Source of the DNA: Girardinichthys multiradiatus
Lineage: Eukaryota > Chordata > Actinopteri > Cyprinodontiformes > Goodeidae
NCBI RefSeq assembly: GCF_021462225.1
Contig: NC_061804.1
Span: 15,972,005 to 16,036,004 of the forward strand
Direction of reading: 5' to 3'
Length of the DNA stretch: 64,000 nucleotides
Under the pieces are notes generated by a model. It made no database searches, was not told the DNA's origin, and saw only the letters and a list, made by a program, of their open reading frames with translations. How positions within the stretch are numbered: the stretch's first letter is position 1; every line of letters begins with the position of its first letter. The position numbers and the translations under genes were made by a program. Positions 1 through 12,762 of the stretch are shown piece by piece.

Positions 1-180
1 TGGTTGCCCACCGCTCCGCTTGGCCCTGGAGTGTCCTCAGGGATGGAGGCAATCAGGACAGGAGGTGTTGTGGAAGGCCTCTGTCCCAACACCTCATTCA
101 TAAGGACAAACCAGGGCCAAGTAGCAGCAGTGGGCTTTTCACTGACTCCCTCTCCTGACCCTGGATACTTGCAATCCTAA
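1..180 (+). other. Open frame at the window edge, unrecognised
   Basis: Frame 1 is open from the first base to a TAA at 178-180, giving about 59 codons rich in Gly, Pro, Thr and Ser with no start in view. The stretch is more GC-rich than the DNA after it. It could be the end of a coding exon or of a transposon that continues outside the window. I recognise no domain, and an open frame of this length is possible by chance. Confidence 0.15.
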
Positions 181-833
181 AGTTAGAGGGAATAAAAAAA
201 GAGTTGACTAAACAGAGAAACCAATAAGACTTTTAGAAATATTTTTTATTTGTGTGTGACATGAGAACTTCTGAACAAACTTTATATTTCCTTTTCATAT
301 TGTCCCACTTTTGTTTGGGCCTGCAAGGGGGTGACTTTTCCCTGTTGGCCCATCTTCTCCAGAATTGTCCTAAACAAGCAAAAGGAAAGAGGGAAAACCA
401 AAAGACGTATCGACTTACATGAACAAATGACACAATACATTAAAATAATACTAACACAAACTGTTAGAAATCACTTGTGTTTAACGTTCACTGTGATGAC
501 TGGCTGCGGGAGCTCAGTGTCGATAGTCTGGTCTGATCTCTATCGGGCTAACTCGCCCCACCGCCGTTATGGTGCGTTCACACCGTCTCCCAAAGTGGGA
601 CATTGATCTGTTTGATTAACACACTCCCCCATCTGCAGCAATCCCAGCATTGGTATTTACAAAATGGAGTTTACGTCAAACCCATTTAATCCAATTCTAG
701 ACCAATATATTTACTTCCTTAGGTTTTAAAATTGTAAGAGAAGTTATTTGTTTTCAGATTAGATCAAGTTATAAACAAATAAAAATGTTATGTATTAATC
801 AGTATGGGTTTGTAAATATCATTCTACATCTAT
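181..833. other. Non-genic stretch
   Basis: Nothing recognised. There are only short chance frames. About 485-605 is locally CpG-rich compared with the AT-rich DNA around it, but I see no promoter or coding signal that explains it. Confidence 0.4.
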
Positions 834-1080
834 GGCCTTGATCGACATTGTTGAAGATATATCTGCTAGACAGACAAGAGACATGTTTTTATAAATGTCC
901 TTCTTGATCTTAAAAAAGCCTTAAATGCCATCGACCACAGTATACTCCAGCAAATGTTAAGAAAATATGGTGTAAAAGGACTTGCACAAGAATGAAAACA
1001 GAAAATAGTTTGTAGAGATAAACAATGTTAGATCCAACTTATATCAGGTTAAGCGTCGAGTACCCCATGGTGTTATGATT
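834..1080 (+). pseudogene. Fossil of a non-LTR reverse transcriptase
   Basis: A LINE-type RT palm segment is recognisable across frame breaks. At about 894-995 one frame reads LLDLKKALNAIDHSILQQ, matching the conserved metal-binding motif of non-LTR RTs (usually DLKKAFDTxDH), and continues to a TGA at 993-995. Just upstream, in another frame ending at a TAA near 890, is a short run that fits the region before this motif. Downstream, near 1030-1075, a third frame gives VKRRVPHG, which fits the conserved VPQG segment. Several frameshifts and stops make this an old dead copy. The clade cannot be assigned from so short a piece. Confidence 0.6.
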
Positions 1081-2445
1081 AATTGTGTGAGAGAGATTAG
1101 ACAACTCATATTCTCTAGGGGTAACTTATTGGTTTTGCCTGTCACTGAAGGCAGAATAAATCTATTTATTTACATCAAAATTTGTTTTGCTGAGTTTTTT
1201 CACGGTGCTTTTGAGTTTGCTCTGCTTTCATTTTTATGCTTTGATTTCTGAGCTTTTTTCCTGTAAGAATTCCAAAGCATTTTAAAGATTTTTGGCAAGA
1301 TAAAGATAACTTTCCAAATCATTTGACAGCAAAGAATAAATGTAGCTTTAATCATCTATACACATTATCAAGTGAAACCTGTTAGCCTGAATCAGAAGGT
1401 CCTCCCTAACGTTCCTATTGCAGATTTTTCAAATATAAAAAAATATATGGCATTACATCAGGATATGTTTCAATTCTTCAAAATATATGAGAGAAGCATA
1501 ATAAAACTCCTAAGAGTCTGTTATGGCTTTTGGTTTTAGTGTGCCACCCCAAGATTGTCAGTGGTCCCTACCTGCCCATCCCTTTAAAAAAAATTAAGGT
1601 GGTCCTTTTTAGATACTACTCTCAGGAAGAAAATATACCACATAAAAGGGCTGCAGAAGTGAAAAAAGGGAAGCAAAAATGCAATGTGTTTTTTTTTAAT
1701 AGGAAAAGTGACAAATCTTTAGGAAACTGACAGGTTAATAGAAGGTTAGTGCCTTGACACAGAACAACACTTAATGTTGGTGGTTCAAATATATCACTTG
1801 GTGGCACAAATATGTCCCTGATGAGTTTAGCCTGAAACCTGCCACGTTTTTCAACTTTTTGCCACAGACTGAGGACTGCTGTCTATTCCTTTTACTAAGA
1901 AATGCAACGACTAGCTAGGGTAGAAATGGAGTATTGGAAGCCACACAAATTGTTGATTGTAAATTATGAATGTGGGACAGTTTGGACAGGAAATTAGTCA
2001 AAATGAGGAAACAAACAAACTGCAGTGTGGTTGTACTGAATAAAAACAAAGTAACTTGTGATATAACTCATAAAACTGCTATATTAAAATGTAACAATTT
2101 GACCGAATGTCTTAATGCTAAGTTGAAATATCTTTTTTAGGAATTGTTCATAAACAGACATATCCCTTATTCACAAAGAAACACTGCTAAGTGGTTCCAC
2201 ACCTGTGGTATTGCATCTTATTTCCAATACACATAAATAGGGAAAAATTATTTATGTGTTTTCTGCTGTTGAGCTACTTATTATGATATAAAAGGAGGAA
2301 TGCCGTGAGAGCTGGTCGAATTCACTGTAATATTGCATGGTCAAAACCTGGGTTTATTATTTGATGTGTTATCTGTGATGATTTTAAACAAGTAATTTGT
2401 TTGAAATAAAACTATAGTTTGGCTGAAATCACAAAACAGCTATTC
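1081..2445. other. Non-genic AT-rich stretch
   Basis: No coding region or recognised repeat was found. The DNA is AT-rich with homopolymer runs and short random frames. Confidence 0.4.
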
Positions 2446-2495
2446 AAGAATCAGAAGCAGCTTTATTGGCCACGTTTGTGCAGACAAGCATTTTT
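2446..2495 (-). repeat. LINE 3' tail fragment
   Basis: The segment starts AAGAATCAGAAGCAGCTTTA and continues as TTGGCCACGTTTGTGC. It resembles the reverse complement of the 3' end (ACTTGGCAATAAAGC..GATTCT) seen on the longer LINEs at 47.5 and 57.1 kb in this window. Only the last 50 or so bases are present, as expected for a severely 5'-truncated insertion. Confidence 0.5.
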
Positions 2496-2499
2496 ATTG

Positions 2500-4594
2500 G
2501 AAATTTTAAAAGAAATTCTTAAAATTGAAAAGTAGTCGAAAAGGAATGCACCTCTGGCTCTTTGCTTTAAAAATACTTACTATTGACTTATTAAATGTAC
2601 TTATTGTTTATCCTCTTTCCCCATTTTGCACATCTGTTGGCCATCAGAATATATTTTTTGGTTTTAAATTAGTTATTTATATCATATTAAACTTTTATTA
2701 TAAGTCATTAGACATGGAGTAGTATTAGGATCATTTAGACCCGAAAATGTCTAAAATTAATCTTGCCACTATTTTTGCAACTCCCAAGCTCGTGTCTTTT
2801 TCTATGCAATCAGGTCAGTCACAGTGTCGCGGCAGCGTGTATGTGCTTCCACAAATCTTGCACTCACACGATTGGCAACCTGACAATGCAGGAAAAGCAC
2901 GATGAGAGTCGGAGTGAAAATTGAGAGCAAAGAAAGCCAAGGATACGGATTGCCATCCTCAAGAATGACGCTTCAAAGTCATGTTACATAGGGTAAAAAG
3001 AATAGATCAAAAGAGAAGTGAAAAGAATAAAGAGTTCTTTGCGACACTACTTTCTCCTGAGACCGTGTCATGCATTTTTGCTGCGTGACAAGCATGTCTT
3101 GACCCAGCAATGAATGCTGTGGCAGGTGGGGGACACAGTGAATCAGCGCCATCTCGCTCTCATTTTCAATATGTCCCCCTTTCTCTCACACACATTCATC
3201 TCCCAATGGATGCCATGCCACTGACTTGAAAAGATGAGCATTTGCATTTCTCTACCCCAGTGTCTCCAAACTCACGTGCAGATTCACGTGACAGTGAGTG
3301 TGCACGGCTGCCTGAGTGCACATGTGTGGGGGTCTGTCTTTGTTTATGTGTGTGAGAGTGAGTGATCCTGCACAGACACAGAGTACATTTTTTTCCCATT
3401 TGAATGTTTTGGGTTTTTATCACATTCAAAGTAGACTGCATGTGAGCATGTATTTGTAATTTTTCACACGTGTTGTATTTGGCTGAGACAGGATTCTCTG
3501 TCCCCAAAACATTTTTATGCTCTTAGACATGGAGCTTAGAGCAGATATAAAGAAGTGTGTGTCTTGTTGATGGGGCATATTTTAGCTGAAATCCTTGTCC
3601 TAAGAAGTACCACATTTGAAATCATTATAACAAGGATTTGAACAGTTTTAACTAAGTGATCTTAAGCAAGAAATAGGTAAAATAACATTTTTTAATTTGT
3701 AAAAAATTAGAACTCTTAAACACGAAGCCTGCTATTACATTTCACTTGAGAGTCAGTTCTGATGTACTTCATTTAATTTAGTTTCTCACGTCTCCTATCT
3801 AGTTCAACATTTGGAGCATACCATGTGGAGAGGCACTTTTTCTTTATAAAAAGGAAATCTAGATTAGATTAGATTAGCAACATATAGTGTCCATTCACAA
3901 CAATTAAAAATCCATGTTAAGAAGATCTTCTAATTGGGTGATTGACTTAAAATCCAGACTGCATCTGGCATCAAAGTACAACAGCCACATCAATAAAATA
4001 GGAACTTGTTTTTACATGATCTTCAGCCATTTTAACTATTTATATGGGTGGATGGATGTAAGTGTGTGTGTACCGGGGGTGTCACATGGTCACAGGGAGG
4101 TCCTCCTCCATGACAATGCCAGAGCCCCCAAGGTTCTTCCCACTCCATCACTCTCTGCCATACTGGTACAGGGATGGAGGCAGGTGCAAAAGAGGGCATG
4201 CTGCGCCTTCGTTGCCCAGCCCCCTGATTTTCACCTCTGGTGTGTGCATGTGTCTAAGTTATTGTGAAATATTGCTATAAATGCAGGTGTGCATATCCAA
4301 GTGTATTAAAATTAAAGTTAGAATTGGGGTGCAACAGAGTTACAGCAGAGTCTCTCACACCCCAACCCTAATGTCTTATGTGTCTGTAATGCATTAAAAT
4401 TAGGTGCAAGAAGGGGCCAAGCAAAGCAATGGGAAGAGCAACTGGTTCTACCTTTTCCCACCTCCGTCCACACCACCACAGCAGAGACTGCGGCCTAAGA
4501 TGCCACAGAGATCCCCAGTGCTGAGCCCCATTAGGGCAGACACCCCCAAGCAAAAGCAGTCCAGAGAAACAGGCCATGCACGCTTTTGTAATTA
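2500..4594. other. Non-genic stretch
   Basis: I recognise no gene. There is a short (GATTA)n run near 3860-3877. A GC-richer patch at 4060-4250 and a C-rich patch at 4330-4560 carry open frames of 60-117 codons, but none has a recognisable domain and frames overlap on both strands. Confidence 0.35.
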
Positions 4595-5605
4595 ATATCA
4601 TTATAAATATATTATTTAATATTAAGATTTTAATATTTTATTAAGTAATAATCCGGTCTGTTAAGTTTTGTTCGGTAAATACCAGCCCAATAAGGTGGTG
4701 GTATTAGGACAACAGAGAAAGGGGTGAGCCAAGCTCTGACATTATTGAACAGTAAAACTCTGCACACACAAGTAATAAATTCACAAGAATTTATTAGCAA
4801 ATATAAGGTAGCTCAAAGTCAAACATATTTCAACCAACAAACTCTTTACTATACTAGAACAATCCAACTAAAACAACCAAGCAAAATAAAAGAATAAGGA
4901 AGACCAACTATATACAATATGAACAAGTGATTCAAAGATGGTCAAAAACCATGGCCAATAAAGTGATGCAAAATTACCATTCAATGTTATTTATGTTTGG
5001 GAACCAAGGATTATCTTGAGGAATCTGAAATCTGGCCGATGTGTGTTTAAAAACCACCCTTTAAATGTCTTAACTTTAAAAACACATCGTTAGCTAAGTG
5101 CTGGCACTTAGTCGAGTTTTCTCAACACAAACAAAAACAAACATCATTAAAGAAACATTTAGATTATTTCACTCTAAACTAATCTTCTCTGCTATGTCAT
5201 ACCAGAACTGTGCTGGAGAAATGACGTCCTGGGCGACGAGTTGAGGGAAGCAAAACTGTCCTGGTAATGCACGTGTGGCCATTGACAAAGCTACTATCAG
5301 TAGCTGTTCAGCTGGCCAGGCCGAAATGTACGACAAAGGCACAGTGCAGCAACTTCAGTAGGGGTAGCTCTCGCTACCTGGACATGCACGCAGGAAGGTG
5401 ATGTTACGGTCCCGATGCCTTCTTTTTCAGGCTGTAGGAGAAAATCCACTTCGATTAGGGCTGCTTCTGGAGGCCTCAGAAGAAAAGTTAAGCCTCGCTT
5501 CTCTTATTACACCCTTTTTATGACTGAATGCTGGGTAGTTGAACAGCAAAATCAGTACTTAACTTTGTTGCATACAATCGGCGTGATCGTAGTCACTTAG
5601 TCCAT
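4595..5605. mobile_element. Fragment of long LTR family Y
   Basis: This block repeats the sequence of the long solo LTR at 46618-51002. Both share CGGTCTGTTAA, ATACCAGCCCA, TGAGCCAAGCTCTGACATT, TCAAAGTCAAACATATTTCA and AACCAAGGATTATCTTGA in the same order. After a gap they also share CCCTTTAAAT..GTCTTAACTTT and ACAAAAACAAACTTC-like segments, and finally a GCCTCAGA..AAAGTTAAGC-like run. The copy lacks clear TG..CA ends and seems truncated at both sides. It carries no coding sequence. Confidence 0.7.
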
Positions 5606-7670
5606 GTTCATCCATTGAAGGTGTCCCAACAACACATAATCAGTACTCCACCAACAGTCAAGGATCCAAGGACCCCGGGGGCAACCAGGAAACCAGCAGA
5701 CCTCTTAGGTGCACCCAGCCTCTTAACCCACCCAGCCGCCTGCTCCAAGGCAGAGCTACACAACTCAGAGCTATCAAAATCCTCCATATCCAAATGATTT
5801 TGTCATTTCTAAAAGTTTATTGTCCAGGAAGCCAGATTTGACATAGCATCACCTACATTTATTGGCATCCTTCACTAAGATAAGTAAAATCTGCAAAATA
5901 AAAGCCATGTTTTTGGACCCTAGGCAGGATGGTAAGAGAGGTAAAAAACTCCAAAGGTCGTTGTTGATTGGAATCTCCTTAGCTACCATAAGATGCTTTC
6001 CACTGTACTTGTCAAAGTATTGTTTAAAAGTATTGCCAGATTAAATATGTCTTAATTCTCCCATCACAAAACAAAACATACAAGGTTTGTTGAAATCTCT
6101 CCCGAGACTTTAACTAGAACCATGTGCTTTGGTCATTTAAAACTAAGCATAAGCTTTTCCAGTAACCAGTAACCTAGCCTGTAAAATTTACAGTAAAATT
6201 CCCAGAACTCTGACTGAACTAGAAAGATTGTGCAGAAGAAGAAAAAGAAGAGTCATAGGTCATTATGTCAGTGTTCTCCATTCTTCTGAAATGTTGTAGA
6301 AGGCTAAGTACTGTCCCGCTGGCAAAAGGGGGTTGTACAAGGTATTGACTGCAGATATACCGATAAGTGTGACTCCTCTGAATTCACAAAAATCAATTAT
6401 TTCTTAATAAGGGACTTACACTTCACTGAATATATGTATGCAAATTAAACATTGAACTTTTTGTTAATGTTTTCTGTGTGAGATAATGCTCCTGCTATAA
6501 AAGCAAGTTTTTGTGTGCCTATAAATATGGCCAGCAGAGAACATTCAGTACTCTTTGTATTCTTTCAGCACTGTCCATTGCATCACTTTGTACTTCACAC
6601 CTGCAGATCCCATTAGTTCATATTAATTAATTAAGGCATAAGGAAGGAGTGTCACTGGCACCAGATATTGTTCAGGTTCCTGGCCAGAGGGAACATCATG
6701 AGCTATAAATCACAGACACATTATCCATCGGCGTGCTCTCATAGTACTGTCCATCCTAACACTAATCTAGACATTCAAAACAACATCCTCACTCCAGCAG
6801 AGCAGATGGATAGCCCAGAGCAGAGCACAAATATCTCGTCACCTGGGGCAAGTTTCCAGCAGTCTGCTGTGGCCTGTAGCTGGTTCATTAACCACACATG
6901 CTACTCTCGTATTCGTTTGTCACTTCATTCAACAATTTCAGTAATTTTTCTTTCAGATGGTTCTGTATGATTTTTTATAATTTGGTCATAAGGTTTTGAA
7001 AAATGTCATCATGCTTCCACAGAACAGAAAACGTTCCTGTAGCAGAATTCTTGGTATCCAACAGATATGTATTTTTCCAATAAATGTGGTATACTTTTCA
7101 CCAGAACAATTAAAAAAGCTCAAAAGCTCAGTGCTAAGCCTTAACCCTATCTTCAACATTTATATTTATATTCTTGTTTTCCTTATTGTCTTTCCATGTG
7201 ACCTTTAATTAAATCACAAGATATCACAGCAAGGATAGAAACAGGCCGAGCTATTATAACTGTATGGCTCTTATTCCTCCACCCTTCCTATCACACTTAG
7301 TCCATCTTAACCATTTTGTTCCTTTAAGCACTTATCAAATCCAGAGCCAATAAATCAACCATATCGCCAGCAAGTCAATGCCCCAGGTGACTGATAATTT
7401 GCAATTCCTTAAACAATGCAGAAACTCAGAAACAATGCCTCCCTAACCTATAGGCAAAAGAAAAACTTGACATACTTACAGTAGTTTGTGACTATTACCT
7501 CTTATCATTCACCCATAGTTACATCATACTGTTCTCAATTCTGAATGCAGACAACTGCTATAGACCATATCATATTGGGAACCAAATCCCACACACTTAC
7601 AGTTTAAAGTATTGTGACATTTCAACAGAAAAGTGTTGTAAAGTGTAGGGGCTTTACATACTGCCTATAA
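5606..7670. other. Non-genic stretch
   Basis: I found no gene or confident repeat. Several open frames of 60-100 codons are present, but none shows a domain, a biased composition or a conserved motif. About 5610-5790 is GC-richer and may be the remains of a further repeat. Confidence 0.35.
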
Positions 7671-8505
7671 CCCTTATAATTTTTCACATCTTATTACATT
7701 AGAACCACAATAATTGAAAAAGTTTGAAAAGAAGGGTGAAGTTATAAAACAATACCCCTTGCTTTGAACAGCTCACTTTTCATCATCCAAAAATGCAAAT
7801 AGTATCGCATGAAGTCTCCACATAAACCCACCAATACATGGCCGTCCACTTAAATTGATGATATGTGCATTAAAAGCATTAGACATCCACAGCTCAGCTA
7901 AGAATCTATTGGCATGACAAATATTAGTATTGCACTCCAAAAATGTGTTTTCTATAGAAGAGTGGCAATAAAAAAAACAATGTATAAAGAAAGCCTTATA
8001 AGTATGTAGCATGTTTGTTTTGAAAAGCAGGGGACAGAGCAAACCTTTGAAAGGTACTCTGGTAACACCTAAATTGAGTTTTTTTTTTGCAAAAATGCAA
8101 AACTGTTAGTGTGTCAGAAAATTAACACTGTATATGACACTGAATACACTATCCACACAGTGAAACATTGTGGTGGCAGCATCATGCTGTGGGGAGAAGC
8201 TTGAAGACATTTATGGGAAGATCGACCAAGCAAAATACAGGGCAATTATGGTTGAAAACCTGTCAGAAGGTGCAAAAGATTTGGGAAATTGAGGTTGTGG
8301 ACGATGTGGGGGTCATATTCCACAAGGACAATTAATTATTGGCAGTGGTACAATAGGAGGGCTAAGATCAAAGCATACTAATGGGTTAGATTTGTCCAGT
8401 AAATATCCAGAAATTTGTCAAACTGGAATGTAGTTATAGTTGTAATTAAACAAAATGTGTGAAAGTTTTAAGAGGTATAAATGCTTGTTCAAGGAACTCT
8501 AGAAA
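7671..8505 (+). pseudogene. Decayed Tc1-like transposon copy
   Basis: The block follows the layout of a teleost Tc1 element. The left end has a TTTTTCACATCTTATTACAT motif, and the right end has AAATGTGTGAAAGTTTTAAG and AGGTATAAATGCTTG, typical of the terminal repeats of one common fish Tc1 family. Inside, degraded transposase pieces include ACATGGCCGTCCAC, a GAAGAGTGGCAA run and GTGGTGGCAGCATCATGCTG, the last lying between the first and second catalytic Asp of Tc1 transposases. The reading frame is broken by many indels and poly-A runs, so it is long dead. Family recognition is from memory of the consensus. Confidence 0.7.
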
Positions 8506-9294
8506 CATACATATGCTCAGCTTGATATTTTGTGATCAATAGCATTCTTATTTCAAGTTCAAAAGAGCTCCCAATATCTTTTTGGTGCACAAAATGCAGC
8601 TATGCAGTATACTGCCAAACTGGAAACAGTAAATACTTCATATATGAAGTGGAGTTTCCAGCAATGTTTCTGTTAACTGCAATTCTGTTCATATTGTAAT
8701 TTCACATATTTGATAAGTCAGACAATTGAGTATTGTTTATGTTGAATATGTATATGCATTCAGTAATCAACTGATGGACTTTAATGCATTCAAGAATAAT
8801 AGGAAACGACCATTTCTTGGTATGGCGTTTTCTAACGAGACAAGTATTAGCAAGATGTCAGTGTCAGTCTGCAAGCATACAGCACTCACATTTGCTCATC
8901 AACTTTTGATGTAAACACAGCTACATGCAGGGAACATTGTGAAACCCCCAAAGCTGCTTTCAGCATTTGATTAAACTGTCATGAGCAGCTGCAGTTGTCA
9001 GGGCCTGTTCCACATTGAAGTCTAATGGCCATTAGATTTCAGGAGTAAGAGACAGTTGTTGAGTGAGCAGGCCTTATGTGGCCTTAATGGAGATTTCATT
9101 ATCACTATCAGGAAGATTGTTGAGGTCTGTCAGCCTCAAATGGTGGTGACATCTGATCACTGACACTTTTTTATGAGTTCGGTTAATAAAGAAGGGCTTC
9201 TGACTTAGGCTGAGAGATATTTTTTGAAGCACAATAGAGGAAAATGTTGGAAGATAAATGTATTTATTATTTGTTGTAAATGTAGAAAACATTG
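8506..9294. other. Non-genic stretch
   Basis: No gene or repeat recognised; only short frames without domain features. Confidence 0.4.
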
Positions 9295-9365
9295 GCATTT
9301 CAGCTTTTCAGGTTCATCTAATTAAATAAGAGGATTGTTAAAATAAATTCATTTCACTATGTTTA

Positions 9366-9650
9366 TCACGACCAGAGACGGGACACCACATAGGGCTTGA
9401 TCCGGGACACGTGGAGGGTACGGTGAACTCTCATGGCACAAGGCAGACGTAAAGGAACAGCCACAGGATTGATGATCTTGGATAAGGGAAAGGGTCCCAC
9501 AAAACGAGGTGCCAGCTTACGGGAGTCAACCAGAAGCAGGAGGTCCTTGGTGGACAGCCAAACCTTCTGTCCCACCTGGTAGCTTGGAGCAGGTATTCTC
9601 CGACAATTTGCTGTGCGTGCCTGCACCTCTGACATTCTGAGCATAGACAC
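9366..9650 (-). pseudogene. Gypsy integrase C-terminal fragment
   Basis: This continues the integrase of the same element in another frame. It shows the typical gypsy post-core segment: a [14 protein letters not shown] motif, then [12 protein letters not shown] and [10 protein letters not shown]. In chromoviral gypsy elements a chromodomain follows this point, but here the frame ends at once in the remnant of the 3' LTR (stop near 9366). The stretch between 9650 and 9820 links the two parts in a third frame, so at least two frameshifts separate core and tail. Confidence 0.8.
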
Positions 9651-9819
9651 TTCTTGCCTTCCTCCAGATGCGCTGACATCTTAGGGCCACGGCCTGAGCA
9701 GACGGAACCTCAGCTTCTTTCTCCTAGACTGTGAACAAGGGTGGCTGAAAACCAAACACAACTTGGAAAGGGGATAACCCCGTGGCACTAGCCGGGAGGG
9801 TATTGACAGCATATTCAAC

Positions 9820-11958
9820 TCAGGGTACATTTTGAGACCATTTAGTTGCGTCTGACTCACATAGTGCGCAAAGTTTGGTCTCCACCACCTGGTTGGCCCT
9901 CTCAGTCTGTCCATCTGACTGTGGGTGAAATCCTGAAGACAAACTAACAGTAATCCTCAGTAAGGAACAAAACTCTTTCCAGAAACGTGAGACAAACTGG
10001 GTCCCTCTGTCTGAGACAATGTCTGTGGGTATGCCATGAAGGTGAAAAACTTCACGTGCCAGAATGTCCCCCATTTCCTTGGCTGAAGGCAGCTTCTTGA
10101 GAGGAACTAGGTGAACCATCTTAGAAAATCTGTCAATGACAGTTAACAGAACTGTGAAGCCATTAGAAACTGGCAAACCTGTGACAAAGTCCATGGCTAT
10201 GTGTGACCAGGGACAAGGAGGAATGGGTAGGGGATGCAAGAGTCCAGCAGGAGGGCGACGAGAAGACTTGGCTTGGGAACATTGAGTACAGGCCGTGACG
10301 TAATCTGTGACATCTTTGACAAGAGATGGCCACCAAAACTGAGTCCGGACCATCTGCAATGTGCTGCTGATACCAGGATGACAGAACATGGCTTGGTTCT
10401 CTGGTCCTGACAATAAATACAATCGACCCCTAGGGGTCGAAGTGCCTGGTAGGAGCTCAATGGCGCAGTCATAGGGTCTATGAGGTGGAAGTGCCGTGGC
10501 CCTGGACTTGTTGAAAACCTCCTTAAACGCATGATATTCGGGCGGCACCTTAGACAGATCGGGGTATGTCTCCTCAATGTCATTCTCCGGAATAATAGCT
10601 GTAGAGGCAGAAGACAGACAAGTGGTCGAGCAGGACTTAGCCCAGCCCAATATCTCTTTGGCTTGCCAGTCAATGTGGGGGTTGTGTTTTTGTAACCAGG
10701 AGGCCCCTAAAACAATGGGTAGTTTAGGCGAGTTGATGATCCTGAATGTGACTTCGTCCTGATGATTACCCCCCAGTGTGAGTCTTATTACCTCTGTTTT
10801 GTAGTGTGAACTGTTGATACTATGACCATCCAATGCCAGAACATTACGGGTGTCAGACGTGGGAAGGAGCTTGATGTCATGGTCCCTGGCAAACAACTCA
10901 TCCATACACTCTGTGTTCGCCCCTGAGTCAATGAACACTGACACCTGATGAGAAGTAGAAGACACTTGAATGGTTGCAGGAAATGAGCATGAGGAGACAG
11001 ACAGTTGACTTCGGCTCAGTAGAGTTCTCCTTACCTCTACTGAGCCTGGGCTTTTAACAGACACTTGAAGGCAACATTTCCCCTGTCCACCACAATAAAA
11101 ACACAAGTTATTCTTCCTTCGTCGATCGCGCTCCCCCGCAGAAATCTTCAAACGACCCAACTGCATGGGCTCCGGGTCACAATGGTGATCAGAAGGGGGT
11201 GGAAGAACCTTGGGTTCTAGGTTGGGAACAGGACTGTGAGCTGCAGAAGGTTTAACGCCCCTATGAAGCCTCTCCCTCCTCCTTTCTGTGAGCCGCAAAT
11301 TGATGCGGGTTGCCAGGTCCTCAAGTTGGTGAAGGGAGGCAGGGTAGTTCCGGGTAGCCAGTTCATCCTTGATGTTCTCATTAAGGCCTTGCATGAAAGC
11401 ATCCATTTTAGCATGCTCATTCCAAAACCTCTCTGCTGCCAATAAATGAAAGTCAATGATATAAGATGTGATGCTTCTCTCTCCCCGTTTAATGGAGAGT
11501 AAACCTCTGGCAGCTTCACAACTAGGAAGAGCTGGATCAAAAACCCTGATGAGTTCCTTGGAGAATGCAGAATAAGAAGCACACGTGACCGAACCATTTT
11601 GCCACTCAGCAGTGCCCCATTGTTTAGCCTTTCCAGAGAGCAGGGAAATAACAAACGCCACCTTAGAGCGCTCAGAAGGGAACAAAGATGGCTGAAGCTC
11701 AAAATGAATCTCACACTGAGTAAGAAAAGCATGGCACTGGTCAGGATCTCCCTTAAACAGCTCAGGAGGCGTGAGTCTAGGTTCTCTTACCACAGCGGAA
11801 AGATCAGGAACTCTGGGGGCAACAGGCTGTGAGGGTGCCAACGTGGAGGCAGGAATCATGGGGCGCAGCATAGAAATTATTTCCTCCATGCCAGAATGTA
11901 GACGGGCAATAGAGTGATCAACATTAGTGTGCCACTGCTGTGCTGGCAATGGGTCCAT
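9820..11958 (-). pseudogene. Gypsy Gag-Pol lacking RT and RNase H
   Basis: About 712 codons are open from the ATG at 11958 (MDPLPAQQW). In order they encode a gypsy-type Gag with a capsid-like region; a damaged zinc knuckle, CFYCGGQGKCC, in which the His and last Cys spacing is lost; an aspartic protease with the active-site run VFIDSGAN; the linker that normally leads into RT (GRLYLLSGPE); then directly the integrase His/Cys zinc-binding region (HPG.., CTQC) and the integrase core. The core keeps the catalytic residues in IAMDFVTG, VSDRGTQF and DGQTERAN, with exactly 35 residues between the second Asp and the Glu. The whole RT-RNase H block is missing, yet the frame stays open across the junction. 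The frame then stops at 9820 after a frameshift near the core end. Confidence 0.85.
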
Positions 11959-11976
11959 CTTTTGGCCAGATTTTAC

Positions 11977-12762
11977 TATCACGACCACAGACAAAGAACC
12001 CAAATTCACCCAAACACAAAGTGATAAGTTAAAAGGTTTATTCAGAAACTCAGGATCAGAGAGCAGGAGAACAGCAGTCAGCTTCCAGGAACCACTGAGA
12101 ACAAAAAGACTAGTTAGTGGCTGAATAAAACTCAGGATTTTCAAGGAGTTAGATAAAGCCACAAACCTTCTCAGTCTGGGGATGTGGCACAGAATCCAGA
12201 GGAGGAAGTGATCCAGACAGTTAACGAGGACGCGTCCAACAGACTGAAGTCGGATTGCCGACTGATCCAAATCCTCCAAGGAATCAGCTGAAGCCGTGAC
12301 AGAAACACAGAGAGCTGTGATAGTCCTCTTGACAATAATTCCAGGCAGACTAGAGAGCCAAGCGGGCTCAGGCTGAATAAACCAGTGGTTAGGCTGAGGC
12401 GTAAATCCAGGGACAGAAACAGGGTCGAATTCCAGGGCTAGAGGCGTCAGACAAGGGGCAGGCAGAGGCATAAAACCAAAGGCAGAAATCCAGAAATCCA
12501 ATCCGGCAGGCAAGAAGGCAAAATCCGTGAGGCAAGGCAAGGTCAGAGAACAAGATCAGTCAAGAAGGAACGCTGGATAACTACTCACAAATGTTTTCAA
12601 AAATCTGGCACGGTCTGCGTGTCAGATGGCTGTATATAACTCCAGCACCACAGGTGTGTGGCATGACGGTGATTGTGCAGCAGCACAGCAGCAGACAGGT
12701 GAAGCAGATGAGTTTATTGCATGAGTGAGAGCAGAGCAGGCAGACGGGCTAGAATCATAACA
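11977..12762 (-). repeat. 5' LTR of the gypsy element
   Basis: The 786-bp LTR starts at 12762 with TGTTATGATT and ends at 11977 with GTCGTGATA. The same last 16 bases, with one mismatch, recur at the far end of the element (9364-9379), which fixes the LTR boundary. Much of the LTR is open in the gag frame by chance, so the long minus frame beginning at 12540 starts within LTR sequence; the true gag start is more likely the ATG at 11958. Confidence 0.8.

Larger units (their letters stand above)
9364..12762 (-). mobile_element. Ty3/gypsy retrotransposon, internally deleted
   Basis: The element reads on minus. It starts with TGTTATGATTC at 12762 and ends ..GGTCGTGATA at 9364, with a perfect 5-bp duplication ATGTT on each side (9359-9363 and 12763-12767). 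The 5' LTR is full length. The 3' LTR is cut to about its last 16 bases. The Gag and Pol order (gag, protease, integrase core, integrase C-terminal part) is that of a chromovirus-type gypsy, but RT and RNase H are missing and the chromodomain that would follow the integrase is deleted. It is non-autonomous and inactive. It landed in the terminal repeat of the surrounding Tc1-like fossil. Confidence 0.85.

Noticed and set aside
3196..3507. 103-codon minus frame with His/Ser-rich sequence
   Set aside because: Its composition reflects a CA/GT-rich patch, and there is no recognisable domain.
9820..12540. 906-codon minus frame taken as one protein from its first ATG
   Set aside because: The first 195 or so codons lie inside the gypsy LTR and are open by chance; gag starts at 11958.
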